Made by a program: the position numbers and the translations under genes. The notes under the pieces are model-generated. The model did no database searches. It saw nothing but the letters and a program-made list of their open reading frames with translations, and was not told the origin of the DNA. From assembly GCF_002858745.1 (NCBI RefSeq), contig NZ_PJRO01000004.1, positions 124,001 to 188,000 of the forward strand: a stretch of DNA of 64,000 bases. Direction: 5' to 3'. This document shows positions 25,018 through 33,533 of this stretch, in pieces (the first letter of the stretch is position 1; each line of letters opens with the position of its first letter). Source of the DNA: Mesorhizobium loti. GTDB taxonomy: Bacteria > Pseudomonadota > Alphaproteobacteria > Rhizobiales > Rhizobiaceae.

Positions 25018-25940
25018 GCCTGCCTCCTCACCAGGGAGACGAAGATCTCCTCGAGCGAACTGTTTTCGGTGTCGAGATCGCGGAACTGGATGCCGGCCTG
25101 GTCAAGGTCGCGGATCAGCGAGGCGACGCCTGGCCGTTCCGCCTGGTTGTCATAGGTATAGGTCAGTTTGTTGCCGTCGGGCGAAAGTTCGAGGTTGTAG
25201 GTCTCGAAGCCGGCGGGCAGGGCGGTGAGCGGATTGCGCAATTCGAGATTCAGCAGCTTGCGGCCGAGCTTGCGCATCAACTCAGCCTTCTCTTCCACCA
25301 GGATGATTTCGCCCTTGTTGATGACGCCGACCCGGTCGGCCATCTCTTCGGCTTCCTCGATGTAGTGGGTGGTGAGGATGATGGTGACGCCGGATTCGCG
25401 CAACGTACGCACCAGCGCCCACATGTCCTTGCGCAGTTCCACGTCGACGCCGGCGGTCGGCTCGTCGAGGAACAGGATCTTCGGCTCATGCGACAGCGCC
25501 TTGCCGATCATCACGCGACGCTTCATACCGCCCGACAGGGTAATGATCTTGGAATCCCGCTTGTCCCAAAGCGACAGGTCCTTGAGGACCTTCTCGATGA
25601 AGGCCGGGTTGGCCGGCTTGCCGAACAGGCCACGGCTGAACGCCAGCACCGAACTCACCGTCTCGAAGGATTCGACGGTAAGTTCCTGCGGCACCAGCCC
25701 GATCAGGCTGCGCGCGGCGCGATAGTCCTTCGAGATGTCGTGGCCATCCACGGTGACCGTGCCGCCCGAGCGGTTGACGATGCCGCAGATGATCGAGATC
25801 AGCGTCGTCTTGCCGGCGCCATTCGGGCCGAGCAGCGCAAAGATTTCGCCGCGCCTGATGTCGAGATTGATGTTTTTCAGCGCGCTGAAACCGGTGGCAT
25901 AGGTTTTCGAGACACCGGAAACGGAGATGACGGATTGCAT
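25014..25940 (-). CDS. ABC transporter ATP-binding protein (YadG-like)
   Basis: 308 residues from the ATG at 25940. The Walker A is [10 protein letters not shown], the signature LSGGMKRRV, the Walker [13 protein letters not shown] and the switch His in [13 protein letters not shown]. The C-terminal 80 residues are the usual extension of this exporter class, ending in a domain that contacts the permease. It is the first gene of a two-gene operon with the permease at 24256. It is paralogous to the ATPase at 7490, but it lacks an HlyD partner. Confidence 0.88.
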   Translation of the reverse strand: MQSVISVSGVSKTYATGFSALKNINLDIRRGEIFALLGPNGAGKTTLISIICGIVNRSGGTVTVDGHDISKDYRAARSLIGLVPQELTVESFETVSSVLAFSRGLFGKPANPAFIEKVLKDLSLWDKRDSKIITLSGGMKRRVMIGKALSHEPKILFLDEPTAGVDVELRKDMWALVRTLRESGVTIILTTHYIEEAEEMADRVGVINKGEIILVEEKAELMRKLGRKLLNLELRNPLTALPAGFETYNLELSPDGNKLTYTYDNQAERPGVASLIRDLDQAGIQFRDLDTENSSLEEIFVSLVRRQA

Positions 25941-26221
25941 GATGAAAAAGGTCTGATTGGAAAGGATTTGCGTTGTGCGCCTGAATGTTGGTTCCTGCAA
26001 CCCGAAATCAAGGCGCCTGCTGACATATCTCGCCACCACTGGTCATGTGGTTAGGTTGGGAGCGTTTGCCCTCAATTCTCAAGCGCCCGACGAAATTCAA
26101 AGTGGTTCGTCGCAAAAAGGGGCCGGGACGCTTGCGGAACGATCGTCAATGCCGTGAGTTATGCAAAGGGCAGTCGGGGATATTAAGGCGCGTGTCGCGC
26201 GTCAGGTTTCGGAGGGATCAC

Positions 26222-26485
26222 ATGCGTGCCATCACTGTTTTTGCGGCCATTGCCCTGATTGCCGCGGCTGCGCCGGCGGGAGCGCAGGCCAGGGACGTTC
26301 CGCCGCCCAATGCGAAGAAGCTGTCGGAGATCATTGCCACAGTCGAGCAACGGCCGGATTTCGCCTTCATCGACGAGGTCGACTGGGACAACAAGGGGTA
26401 CGAAGTCACCTATTTCACCAAGGACAATGCCAAGGTCGAGATCAAGTACGATCCGGTCACAGCAGCGCCGATGAATCTGCAATAG
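26222..26485 (+). CDS. Secreted PepSY-domain small protein
   Basis: 87 residues from the ATG at 26222, preceded by GGAGGG. A signal peptide (MRAITVFAAIALIAAAAPAG, cleavage near AQA) leads to a single PepSY-type unit: KKLSEIIATVEQRPDFAFID, then YEVTYFTKDNAKVEIKYDPV. PepSY domains act as periplasmic inhibitors or propeptide-like modules. No protease or sensor gene adjoins it. A strong intrinsic terminator follows 31 bases after the stop. Confidence 0.72.
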   Translation: MRAITVFAAIALIAAAAPAGAQARDVPPPNAKKLSEIIATVEQRPDFAFIDEVDWDNKGYEVTYFTKDNAKVEIKYDPVTAAPMNLQ

Positions 26486-26516
26486 ATGCCGGATCGATCT
26501 CCTGAAGCATCGAAAC

Positions 26517-26548
26517 AAAACCGCGCCGGAGAAGTCCGGTGCGGTTTT
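26517..26548 (+). terminator. Rho-independent terminator
   Basis: Stem AAAACCGCGCCGGA / TCCGGTGCGGTTTT around a GAAG loop, followed by GGTC. The T run closing the stem makes it effective for the PepSY gene. It is symmetric enough to stop minus-strand transcripts too. Confidence 0.8.
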
Positions 26549-26563
26549 GGTCTGGAGGTCGCC

Positions 26564-26655
26564 AGAGCAATTCCAGCAAAAGTGTGCAACGGTTTGGCAT
26601 CCGGAATTGCGTAAAAACAAAGAGTAAGAGCGTTCCGCGAAAAGCGAACGCTCTT
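26564..26655. repeat. Palindromic intergenic element, copy 4 (type A)
   Basis: It runs from AGAGCAATTCCAGCAAAAGTG to GCGAACGCTCT, with the terminal stem reduced to GAGCGTTCGC. It sits between the PepSY terminator and the end of msrA, whose TGA stop is five bases beyond. Confidence 0.85.
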
Positions 26656-26660
26656 ACTCG

Positions 26661-27404
26661 TCAGCTCTTCGTACTGGCCATGACCAGCACGGGCTTGTCC
26701 GAATAGAAGTCCGGGAACATCGTCTTCAAATTCTCGATCTTCGGCAGGTCGTTATAGACGATGTAAGGGTAGGTCGGGTTCCGCTCGAGGAAATCCTGAT
26801 GGTAATCCTCGGCCGGATAGAACGCCTTTCCGGTCTCCAGCGTCGTCACGATCTTTTCGGGAAACGCCTTCGTCGTGTTGAGTTGGGCAATATAGTCCTC
26901 GGCAATCTTTTTCTGCTGCGCATCGGAAGCAAAAACCGTGGAGCGGTACTGGGTGCCGTAGTCCGGTCCCTGGTAGTTGAGCTGGGTTGGATTGTGCGCC
27001 ACCGAGAAATAGACCTGCAGCAGCTTGCCGTAGCTCACCTTCGATGGATCGTAGGTGATCTCGACGGACTCGGCGTGGCCGGTGTTGCCGGAGCCGACGC
27101 GCTCATATTCTGCCGTATCGGCCGCGCCGCCAGCATAGCCGGAAACGGCTTTCGTCACGCCTTTGACGTGCTGGAACACGCCCTGCACGCCCCAGAAGCA
27201 GCCGCCGGCAAACACGGCCTTCTGCAATCCGGCTGCCGGCTTTTCGTCGACCGTGGGCGGCGGGATTTTCACGGCCTCTTCGGCGGCACTGCTCGGTGCC
27301 TGCAGGAAGGTGAGTGCTGTCGCGGCCAGCGCGAGACCGGCAAGCGCGGAAAGGCCGTAAGCCGTCCACGGCCTTGCCACCTCGGATTTATGGTTTCGGA
27401 TCAT
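26661..27404 (-). CDS. msrA: Peptide-methionine (S)-S-oxide reductase MsrA, exported or membrane-anchored
   Basis: 247 residues. An N-terminal hydrophobic segment (about 15-35) and a SSAAEE junction indicate export to, or anchoring in, the periplasm, unlike cytosolic MsrA. The catalytic domain starts near residue 62, with GGCFWG at 67-72 and the nucleophile Cys69. NTGHAESVEITYDP, YFSVAHNPTQLNYQGPDYGTQYRS and YHQDFLERNP are standard MsrA segments. No further Cys is visible after Cys69, so the resolving thiol usual in many MsrA proteins is missing and an external reductant would be needed. It repairs oxidised Met in envelope proteins. Confidence 0.88.
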   Translation of the reverse strand: MIRNHKSEVARPWTAYGLSALAGLALAATALTFLQAPSSAAEEAVKIPPPTVDEKPAAGLQKAVFAGGCFWGVQGVFQHVKGVTKAVSGYAGGAADTAEYERVGSGNTGHAESVEITYDPSKVSYGKLLQVYFSVAHNPTQLNYQGPDYGTQYRSTVFASDAQQKKIAEDYIAQLNTTKAFPEKIVTTLETGKAFYPAEDYHQDFLERNPTYPYIVYNDLPKIENLKTMFPDFYSDKPVLVMASTKS

Positions 27405-27506
27405 GCGTGGGCTCCTTCATGAGGGCCGGGCGACAATGCATGCACTATACGACGACCGCGGCCGGATGGCCTTCACGATCCCGTGCGTCGTCGCCCGGGC
27501 CGGATG

Positions 27507-27809
27507 TTACTGCTGAGGTTTCATGGCATCCGCCGGTTTCATCGCATCCGCGGGCTTCATGGCGTTGTCGGATTTCATGGCATTGTCCGCCTTCATCGCA
27601 CCCATGTCGTCGCAGGCCTTCGTGGCCTCGTCCTTCTTCATGCTGTCTTTTTCCATGGCCGCTTTCTCCTTGCAGTCGGCCATCATCTTCTCGGTCGCCA
27701 TCTTGTCGGCGGACTTCATGGCATCCTCTGCGCGCACGCTGCCGGCGGCAAAGGCCGTTGCGGCGAAAGCGAGGGCCAAGGCCGGGAGGCTGATCTGAAG
27801 ACGGGTCAT
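27507..27809 (-). CDS. Pentapeptide MXKDX-repeat secreted protein
   Basis: 100 residues from the ATG at 27809, preceded by GGAGAA; the longer frame upstream has no family support. A signal peptide (ALALAFAATAFAAGSVRA) is followed by a Met/Lys/Asp/Ala-rich chain. The end is a run of M-K-x-D/A-x units (MKADNAMKSDNAMKPADA and continuing) ending MKPQQ. This matches the small pentapeptide MXKDX family of exported proteins. The function is unknown; the composition suggests an unstructured metal-binding or surface peptide. Confidence 0.75.
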   Translation of the reverse strand: MTRLQISLPALALAFAATAFAAGSVRAEDAMKSADKMATEKMMADCKEKAAMEKDSMKKDEATKACDDMGAMKADNAMKSDNAMKPADAMKPADAMKPQQ

Positions 27810-27913
27810 GCTGTTCTCCTTCGAGGTTTGATGGCGCATCTGACGGCGCCGGTTGCGCGCGGCCGCTGTCGCAGCCGCGTCATGCTTCGGCCGATTGGCC
27901 GAAGAACGGGTCA

Positions 27914-27960
27914 TTTCCAGCAAAAGTGCGCAGCGGTTTTGCGTCGCGGAAACGCTCTAA
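27914..27960. repeat. Truncated palindromic element, copy 5 (type A, internal deletion)
   Basis: TTCCAGCAAAAGTGCGCAGCG runs to GTCGCGGAAACGCTCTAA. The central portion from the second GGAATTGC to the start of the terminal hairpin is missing. Its end (CTA at 27957-27959) supplies the TAG stop of the DUF1223 gene. Confidence 0.8.
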
Positions 27961-28622
27961 TTGGTGGCCGCAGCCAGGATCGGTCCGCCTTGCGGCGCTT
28001 GCACCAGAACGGCGGACGAAAGGCCATCGCTGGCTTTGGGCAACGGCAGCGCTGTTGCCTCGCCGGTCCAGGTGCCGAGCCGGGTCAGCGCGTGGACGAC
28101 ATTGGCATGTGGCAAGGTGTGCCCGCTGTTTTCGCCGCGCCCGACCGGTACGTCGACCACACCCGACCGATAGTGCACCAGCCAGACATCGGCACCGCCG
28201 GAGGGTGCTACGCCAGGGCCGATGGCTGCCTTGCCGCCGGCGAGCGACAGGATGGGGCCGTTCGGGGATTTGTCCTCGCCGATCAGCGTCTCAATGTCGG
28301 AAAGCCGATTGCCGACTGTATCGGTGCGGCCGTTGACGACGACCTGCGGCGTGAACGGACCGCTACGGCCAAGCGCCGGTTCATAGGTCACCTGCCGCTC
28401 GGTGAATTCCTTCCGGCCGAACGTGTCCTTCCAGCCAAGATAGTCCCAGTAGGTCACGGCGAAGGACAGCGCCAGCACGTCAGGCCGGTCCTTCAGCTTG
28501 ATCAGGTTGGCGTTGGCCGGCGGGCAGGAGGAACAGCCCTGGCTGGTGAAGAGCTCGACCACCGTCAGCGGCTGCGCTGTCGCGGCGGCCACACCGGCCA
28601 TCAGCAGGGCGCCGGCCGCCAT
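27957..28622 (-). CDS. DUF1223 secreted thioredoxin-like protein
   Basis: 221 residues from the ATG at 28622; a GTG four codons earlier is an alternative. An N-terminal hydrophobic export signal (MAAGALLMAGVAAATAQP) leads to VVELFTSQGCSSCPPANANL, a CxxC motif in a thioredoxin-like DUF1223 domain. SGPFTPQVVVNGR follows, with the cis-Pro position in FTPQ. Family members are periplasmic and of unknown substrate. The gene is boxed in by two type A repeats: one ends 29 bases upstream of the start, the other provides the stop codon. The native start or leader may therefore have been altered. Confidence 0.78.
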   Translation of the reverse strand: MAAGALLMAGVAAATAQPLTVVELFTSQGCSSCPPANANLIKLKDRPDVLALSFAVTYWDYLGWKDTFGRKEFTERQVTYEPALGRSGPFTPQVVVNGRTDTVGNRLSDIETLIGEDKSPNGPILSLAGGKAAIGPGVAPSGGADVWLVHYRSGVVDVPVGRGENSGHTLPHANVVHALTRLGTWTGEATALPLPKASDGLSSAVLVQAPQGGPILAAATN

Positions 28623-28650
28623 GCCCTTTGCTGCCACAACCGTGCCCCCG

Positions 28651-28752
28651 GAGAAATTCCAGCAAAAGTGCGTAGCGATTTTGCGTCCGGAATTGCGTAA
28701 AAACAAAGAGATGGAGCGTTTCCGCGTCTCCGCCAAAAGCAGAAACGCTCTG
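28651..28752. repeat. Palindromic intergenic element, copy 6 (type A)
   Basis: GAGAAATTCCAGCAAAAGTG runs to CAGAAACGCTCT; the terminal hairpin is expanded by a GTCTCCGCC insertion compared with copy 1. It lies directly upstream of the DUF1223 start. Confidence 0.85.
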
Positions 28753-28864
28753 GTGATCTTCCCGCGCATCGTTTGCTCCGTTTCGCGGCCGTCAGCGGCC
28801 TCACTGGGGCATTCGCGGCGACGCAGCCTCTCGTTACGCCGATCACCGCTTCGTGATCTCGCGC

Positions 28865-28892
28865 AAAAAAAGGACCCGCCACGGACGGGTCC
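28865..28892 (-). terminator. Rho-independent terminator of the TadG-like gene
   Basis: On the minus strand GGACCCG-TCCGTGG-CGGGTCC is followed by seven T residues, 39 bases after the stop at 28931. This is a textbook intrinsic terminator. The rest of the 308-base gap between 28623 and 28930 holds only the type A element. Confidence 0.88.
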
Positions 28893-28930
28893 GGGCGGGT
28901 CGAGCAGACGAGAGTAAACTTGGGCAGGGA

Positions 28931-29962
28931 CTATTCGGTAAGCGCTGTGGTCGACGGCTTCTGCGAATATTCGCACTTGCCGGTCACGGTATAGAAGAAG
29001 TCGGCATTGGCAACGGGCGCTGGCACGGCGTTGCCGCCGTCTTCCCAGGCCTGCTGGCTGCTGTTTCCGCACGGCACGGCCCGAAAAATATCCACCTTCT
29101 TGCCGGTCTCCACCTCTATCCCATTGATATAGAGGCGGTTGGAGGTGGCAGGGTCATTGGATGTCAATGTCACCTTCGCCCCATTGTCTTTGGTGACCAC
29201 CATCTGCAGGTAGAGCGTTTCCATCGTGCTGACGTCGACGGTCGCGCCGGTGGTGCCATCCGGCGTGCTGGTGCAAAGAACCTGCACGCTGCCGTCCTTG
29301 AAGGCGCCGGCCTTGAGTGGATTGGTCAAGGCGCTGGTGGTGCATGTCTGGGTTTGCCGGGCCGTCATCCTGCCGTTGCTGTCGGGCGTGGAGAGGACAG
29401 CCCTGCCGTAACCCTTCCCGCCGTTGTCGTATTTCTGATACGTGATCTGCATCAACGCCTTCGCGGCGGTCTGGCTGAAGCCGACGCCATAAAGCGTCAC
29501 TGTCTTGGCCCACCAGCCGGAAACCTTGTCGACCTTGAACGTCGCCGCCACGAGAGCCGGCGTCTTGGTCGCGGCGGAGGTGACGCTGATCGACACGTTG
29601 GTGATGGTGGCGAGCCGCAGGAAATTGGTCGGCATGTTGTAGCTCGCCGAGGATTTGGCGTGCGCCGTGCCGTCGGTGTCGACGGTGTAACCGGACAACG
29701 TCGCCGTGCCCGTTCCCCTGTTGGCGGCATAGAATGCCTGCAGTGCTTCCTGCCGCTTGGCCAGGCTGGTGTCGATCGGCAGCGTGGTGATGGCAAGTGT
29801 TGCCCCATCCAGCGCGTTCTGCATCTCGTTCTTTGAGTTGACGCTGGACGTGTAGTCCACCGAGACGCCGAGCACTGCAAACAGCGGCAGTGCTGACAGC
29901 GCGAAGGCCGGCACGAGGGAGGCGTTCTCGGAGGTCAGGAACTTCAGATAGCGCTTTCGCAT
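28931..29962 (-). CDS. TadG/TadE-like pilus-assembly-type protein
   Basis: 343 residues from the ATG at 29962. A short basic N-terminus is followed by one membrane helix (LVPAFALSALPLFAVLGVSV) and VDYTSSVNSKNEMQNALDGA, the pattern of TadE/TadG proteins of Flp-type (tight adherence) pili. The rest is an extracytoplasmic Ser/Thr/Ala-rich beta domain with a few Cys near the C-terminus. No other tad genes lie nearby, and the TadG von Willebrand region is not visible. It is probably an orphan surface or envelope protein. Confidence 0.7.
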   Translation of the reverse strand: MRKRYLKFLTSENASLVPAFALSALPLFAVLGVSVDYTSSVNSKNEMQNALDGATLAITTLPIDTSLAKRQEALQAFYAANRGTGTATLSGYTVDTDGTAHAKSSASYNMPTNFLRLATITNVSISVTSAATKTPALVAATFKVDKVSGWWAKTVTLYGVGFSQTAAKALMQITYQKYDNGGKGYGRAVLSTPDSNGRMTARQTQTCTTSALTNPLKAGAFKDGSVQVLCTSTPDGTTGATVDVSTMETLYLQMVVTKDNGAKVTLTSNDPATSNRLYINGIEVETGKKVDIFRAVPCGNSSQQAWEDGGNAVPAPVANADFFYTVTGKCEYSQKPSTTALTE

Positions 29963-30110
29963 GGGTGCATCCCGGGGCAACGATGCGCAATCGATAACAT
30001 GCGCCTTTCCAACGCCCGGCTAACACAACCGCTAAAGATTTAATGGCTGTGCGCAACCCCAATGGCCGCGCCGCTTGCCGGAGCATTCCACCCCTGATAA
30101 AGGCCGCGCC

Positions 30111-31919
30111 ATGAGCACGCCCATTTCCAACATCCGTAATTTTTCGATCGTGGCCCACATTGACCACGGCAAGTCGACGCTGGCCGACCGCCTCATCCAG
30201 ATGACCGGCGGGCTGGAGGCGCGCGAGATGACCGAGCAGGTGCTCGACAACATGGACATCGAGCGCGAGCGCGGCATCACCATCAAGGCGCAGACCGTGC
30301 GCCTGAATTACAAGGCCAAGGACGGCCAGAATTATGTGCTGAACCTCATCGACACGCCCGGCCACGTCGACTTCGCCTATGAAGTGTCGCGCTCGTTGCG
30401 TGCCTGCGAGGGTTCACTGCTGGTCGTCGACGCCTCGCAGGGCGTCGAGGCGCAGACGCTGGCCAACGTCTACCAGGCCATCGATGCCAACCACGAGATC
30501 GTCGTGGTGCTGAACAAGATTGACCTGCCCGCCGCTGAGCCGGACCGCATCAGGGAACAGGTCGAGGAGGTGATCGGCCTCGACGCTTCCGAAGCCGTGC
30601 TGATTTCGGCCAAGACCGGCATTGGCATCGAGGAGGTGCTGGAAGCGATCGTCACCAAGCTGCCGCCGCCGCGTGAGGGCGATGCCACGAAACCGCTCAA
30701 GGCCATGCTGGTCGATTCATGGTACGACGCCTATCTCGGCGTCATCGTTCTGGTGCGCGTCATCGACGGCGTGCTCAAGAAGGGCCAGAACATCCGCATG
30801 ATGGGCACCGGTGCGAAGTATCCGGTCGAGCGCACCGGCTTCTTCACGCCGAAGATGATCCAGGCCGACGAGATCGGCCCGGGCGAGTTCGGCTTCATCA
30901 CCGCTTCGATCAAGGAAGTGGCCGACACCCGCGTCGGCGACACCATTACCGAAGATCGCCGCCCGACCACCGAGGCGCTGCCGGGTTTCAAGCCGGCGCA
31001 GCCGGTGGTGTTCTGCGGCCTGTTCCCGGTCGATGCCGCCGATTTCGAGGATCTGCGCGCCGCCGTCGGCAAGCTGCGCCTCAACGATGCGTCTTTCTCT
31101 TATGAAATGGAAACCTCGGCAGCGCTCGGCTTCGGCTTCCGCTGCGGTTTCCTTGGCCTGCTGCATCTGGAAATCATCCAGGAGCGGCTGGAGCGCGAGT
31201 TCGACCTCGATCTCATCGCCACAGCCCCTTCGGTCGTCTACCGCCTGGCGCTGACCGACGGCACGGTGAAGGAACTGCACAACCCGGCCGACATGCCCGA
31301 CGTGGTCAAGATCGACCATATCGAGGAGCCGTGGATTCGTGCCACCATCCTGACGCCCGACGACTATCTCGGCAGCATCCTGAAGCTGTGCCAGGACAGG
31401 CGCGGCATCCAGGTCGACCTGTCTTATGTCGGCAAGCGAGCCATGCTGGTCTACGAGCTGCCGCTCAACGAAGTGGTGTTCGACTTCTACGACCGGCTGA
31501 AGTCGATCTCCAAGGGCTATGCCTCCTTCGACTATCACTTGACCGACTACAAGGAAGGCGACCTCGTCAAGATGTCGATCCTCGTCAATGAAGAGCCGGT
31601 CGACGCGCTTTCCATGCTGGTCCACCGCACTGCGGCAGAAAAGCGCGGCCGCGCCATGTGCGAGAAGCTGAAGGAACTGATCCCGCAGCACATGTTCAAG
31701 ATCCCGATCCAGGCTGCCATCGGCGGCAAGGTGATCGCGCGCGAAACGATCTCCGCCCTGCGCAAGGACGTGACCGCCAAATGTTACGGCGGCGACGTCA
31801 CCCGCAAGCGCAAGCTGCTGGACAAGCAGAAGGAAGGCAAGAAGCGCATGCGCCAGTTCGGCAAAGTCGACATCCCGCAGGCGGCGTTCATTGAAGCGCT
31901 GAAGATGGGGGATAATTAG
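30111..31919 (+). CDS. lepA: Elongation factor 4 (LepA), ribosome back-translocating GTPase
   Basis: 602 residues from the ATG at 30111. The GTPase motifs are complete: G1 AHIDHGKST (15-23), G3 [12 protein letters not shown]4 [13 protein letters not shown] and G5 SAKTG. The EF-G-like domain IV is lacking, and the LepA-specific C-terminal domain is present ([39 protein letters not shown]). It binds ribosomes and is involved in initiation and back-translocation under stress. The gene is full length and typical; the AT-rich HTH island begins about 75 bases after its stop. Confidence 0.97.
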   Translation: MSTPISNIRNFSIVAHIDHGKSTLADRLIQMTGGLEAREMTEQVLDNMDIERERGITIKAQTVRLNYKAKDGQNYVLNLIDTPGHVDFAYEVSRSLRACEGSLLVVDASQGVEAQTLANVYQAIDANHEIVVVLNKIDLPAAEPDRIREQVEEVIGLDASEAVLISAKTGIGIEEVLEAIVTKLPPPREGDATKPLKAMLVDSWYDAYLGVIVLVRVIDGVLKKGQNIRMMGTGAKYPVERTGFFTPKMIQADEIGPGEFGFITASIKEVADTRVGDTITEDRRPTTEALPGFKPAQPVVFCGLFPVDAADFEDLRAAVGKLRLNDASFSYEMETSAALGFGFRCGFLGLLHLEIIQERLEREFDLDLIATAPSVVYRLALTDGTVKELHNPADMPDVVKIDHIEEPWIRATILTPDDYLGSILKLCQDRRGIQVDLSYVGKRAMLVYELPLNEVVFDFYDRLKSISKGYASFDYHLTDYKEGDLVKMSILVNEEPVDALSMLVHRTAAEKRGRAMCEKLKELIPQHMFKIPIQAAIGGKVIARETISALRKDVTAKCYGGDVTRKRKLLDKQKEGKKRMRQFGKVDIPQAAFIEALKMGDN

Positions 31920-31993
31920 CGATCGGACCGTTCGGCTTGATGCATGTCCGAGAAGGGTTAACGCGTGAACACCAAGCTCGAAGATCGAGCCAC

Positions 31994-32917
31994 TCATTCA
32001 AACGCTTCAGGGTAGGCAGAAACTATTCGTGCTGTATCTTGACCGTCGACTAAGCAGTAATAAATAGTTTTATTTCGAGTTACGGACGCTGCAATTGCTA
32101 AGGAGTTTAATAAAATCCTGACACTTGGGGCTATCTCTCTCCAATGTTGTACAATGTAAATATCGGAAGCTTCGCCAAAAAGGCGCATGGCTTGGTCGCC
32201 ATTCTTCCCCATGTTTCCGGGAACCAGTTTATTCTTAAGACCGGGGCCCTTGAGAGCAAAGGCGGCGGCAATACGTTTGCCATTATACCTCAGCCGAGTT
32301 GTCATTACATCGCTCTGTTCTCCGCCCCAATCCTTAAAGATGCCCTCTTCCCCAATAAGCTTTAGAATCCCCTTTTTGAAATTATCTTCGCTGAGATTGG
32401 CCACTCTCTTCAAGCTAGAGCCGATGCCTTGAACTTTTTCAAAAGAATCTATGTCATCGATCGTCAGTTCTTGGACCGAAATCTTCGCGCCGTGGTAGAT
32501 AATTTTGGTTGTTAGACTTGATCCGCTTTGGACAATTTGCGGTCGTTCTTTCGTTGGCAAACCCTCGCGCCATGTCTTGTTATCTGCCGCCTTTAGAATT
32601 TGAGACCGACGGGCATTAACCCATGGCGATTTTTCGTACCTCTTTTTCCGAAAACCGGCTTTTGAATCCGGTGAAATGCAAGAAATAATCTTGTTCTGAG
32701 TGAGCAGGTTGAGAGAGTTTCTAACTTGTTGAGTTACTGATTCATCTAAATTTGCTATATCCATTATGCGGTCTATATCTGCTGGCTTCGAGTGTCTGCC
32801 ATATATTGCCTGAAAGACGGAACGGCGAATTTTATCTTTCCCCAATACGCGCCCCATGCTTTGAATCGCATTGTTCACATTGGCGTGATCGTCAACAACT
32901 GAAATTGGCTTGGTCAA
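31994..32917 (-). CDS. 307-residue protein of unknown function, last gene of the HTH-array operon
   Basis: I do not recognise a named family. Residues 25-80 look like a winged helix (RRSVFQAIYGRHSKPADIDR, then VTQQVRNSLNLLTQNKI), and a basic linker (90-120) follows. The C-terminal 110 residues alternate strands and helices: QSDVMTTRLRYNGKRIAAAF, FALKG (220-224), GDQAMRLF and two more strand-helix units. This order loosely recalls a PD-(D/E)xK nuclease core with Asp203, Lys223 and Gln242, but the usual Glu before x-Lys is Ala221. It could therefore be a degenerate nuclease, or something else. It starts two bases after the stop of the last small HTH gene. The region is visibly AT-richer than its flanks. 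Confidence 0.7.
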   Translation of the reverse strand: MTKPISVVDDHANVNNAIQSMGRVLGKDKIRRSVFQAIYGRHSKPADIDRIMDIANLDESVTQQVRNSLNLLTQNKIISCISPDSKAGFRKKRYEKSPWVNARRSQILKAADNKTWREGLPTKERPQIVQSGSSLTTKIIYHGAKISVQELTIDDIDSFEKVQGIGSSLKRVANLSEDNFKKGILKLIGEEGIFKDWGGEQSDVMTTRLRYNGKRIAAAFALKGPGLKNKLVPGNMGKNGDQAMRLFGEASDIYIVQHWREIAPSVRILLNSLAIAASVTRNKTIYYCLVDGQDTARIVSAYPEAFE

Positions 32918-32919
32918 GA

Positions 32920-33117
32920 TCAGGCTTTCTTTATCTCTTTCAGTAATCCCTTTGGAAACATATTACTTAACGTCGATTCCGCTACACCAATTGTGGCTGC
33001 AATTTTGGATTGTTTTACGCCCTTACTTACCATGTCGAGGATGTACAACTTCCGGATCATCTCGAGCTCGGAAGCTATACGTTCAGAAGTGTCGCTATTC
33101 GACTTCAGCTTGGACAA
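32920..33117 (-). CDS. Small helix-turn-helix protein A of the HTH array
   Basis: 65 residues, starting at a TTG with GGGAAGGG eight bases upstream, inside the end of the preceding HTH gene (23-base overlap). The layout is a lead helix (RKLYILDMVSKGV), then the HTH at 36-55 (QSKIAATIGVAESTLSNMFP) and a basic tail (KGLLKEIKKA). The middle matches proteins B and C closely, and the candidate recognition-helix residues differ. Too short to hold anything but a DNA-binding unit. An ATG at 33060 is an alternative start, but it would remove the first helix. Confidence 0.72.
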   Translation of the reverse strand: MSKLKSNSDTSERIASELEMIRKLYILDMVSKGVKQSKIAATIGVAESTLSNMFPKGLLKEIKKA

Positions 33118-33331
33118 CTTGATTACCCTTCCCCTTGTGGTTTGTTGCTTTCGCCTTTCCGATCTTGCCCATTGTTCCTTTTGGAATCATTCGACTCATT
33201 GTGGCCTCGCTGACTTCCAGCATCGAAGCGATTTGTCTTTGAGAAATCTCAGCCTTCAAAAGCTGTAGAATAAGCAGTTTTTTTACCGCTCTAATCTCTC
33301 CGATCAACTCTTCAGCTTGTTTCTTGTCCAT
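33095..33331 (-). CDS. Small helix-turn-helix protein B of the HTH array
   Basis: 78 residues from the ATG at 33331, with a strong GGGGAGGA ribosome site eight bases upstream; it overlaps the preceding gene by 20 bases. The lead helix is IRAVKKLLILQLLKAEI and the HTH spans 31-50 (QRQIASMLEVSEATMSRMIP), followed by a Lys/Gly-rich tail (KGTMGKIGKAKATNHKGKG). It is paralogous to A and C: a shared K-L-x-I/V-L helix, Q-x-x-I/V-A turn and P-K-G end. The recognition helix residues differ from both. Confidence 0.75.
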   Translation of the reverse strand: MDKKQAEELIGEIRAVKKLLILQLLKAEISQRQIASMLEVSEATMSRMIPKGTMGKIGKAKATNHKGKGNQVVQAEVE

Positions 33332-33533
33332 TGGACATATCCTCCCCTTTAACTCCCTTGATGCTGGCCACTTCCGCAAGAAGCCCCTTGGGAAACGCGC
33401 GACTTAGACTTGTCCGGTGTATTCCAAGTGCCGCGGCAACCTGTGCCTGTTTTAGTCCTAGCCGAATGAGGCCAAGCACGAGAAGTTTCTCGACCGGACT
33501 AAGTCGTCCATCTTCGGTGGGTTCTTTAGCCAT
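33312..33533 (-). CDS. Small helix-turn-helix protein C of the HTH array
   Basis: 73 residues from the ATG at 33533, with GGAG six bases upstream, overlapping the preceding gene by eight bases. The lead helix is SPVEKLLVLGLIRLGL and the HTH spans 29-48 (QAQVAAALGIHRTSLSRAFP), then PKGLLAEV and a charged tail. The PKGLL-x-E ending is shared with protein A, which makes the paralogy clear. The turn carries HRTS where A has AEST and B has SEAT, so the three would contact DNA differently. Confidence 0.75.
   Translation of the reverse strand: MAKEPTEDGRLSPVEKLLVLGLIRLGLKQAQVAAALGIHRTSLSRAFPKGLLAEVASIKGVKGEDMSNGQETS

Noticed and set aside
27314..28700. Long plus-strand frames over msrA-DUF1223
   Set aside because: Arg/Gly/His-rich shadows of the minus-strand genes, one of them reading through two repeat elements.
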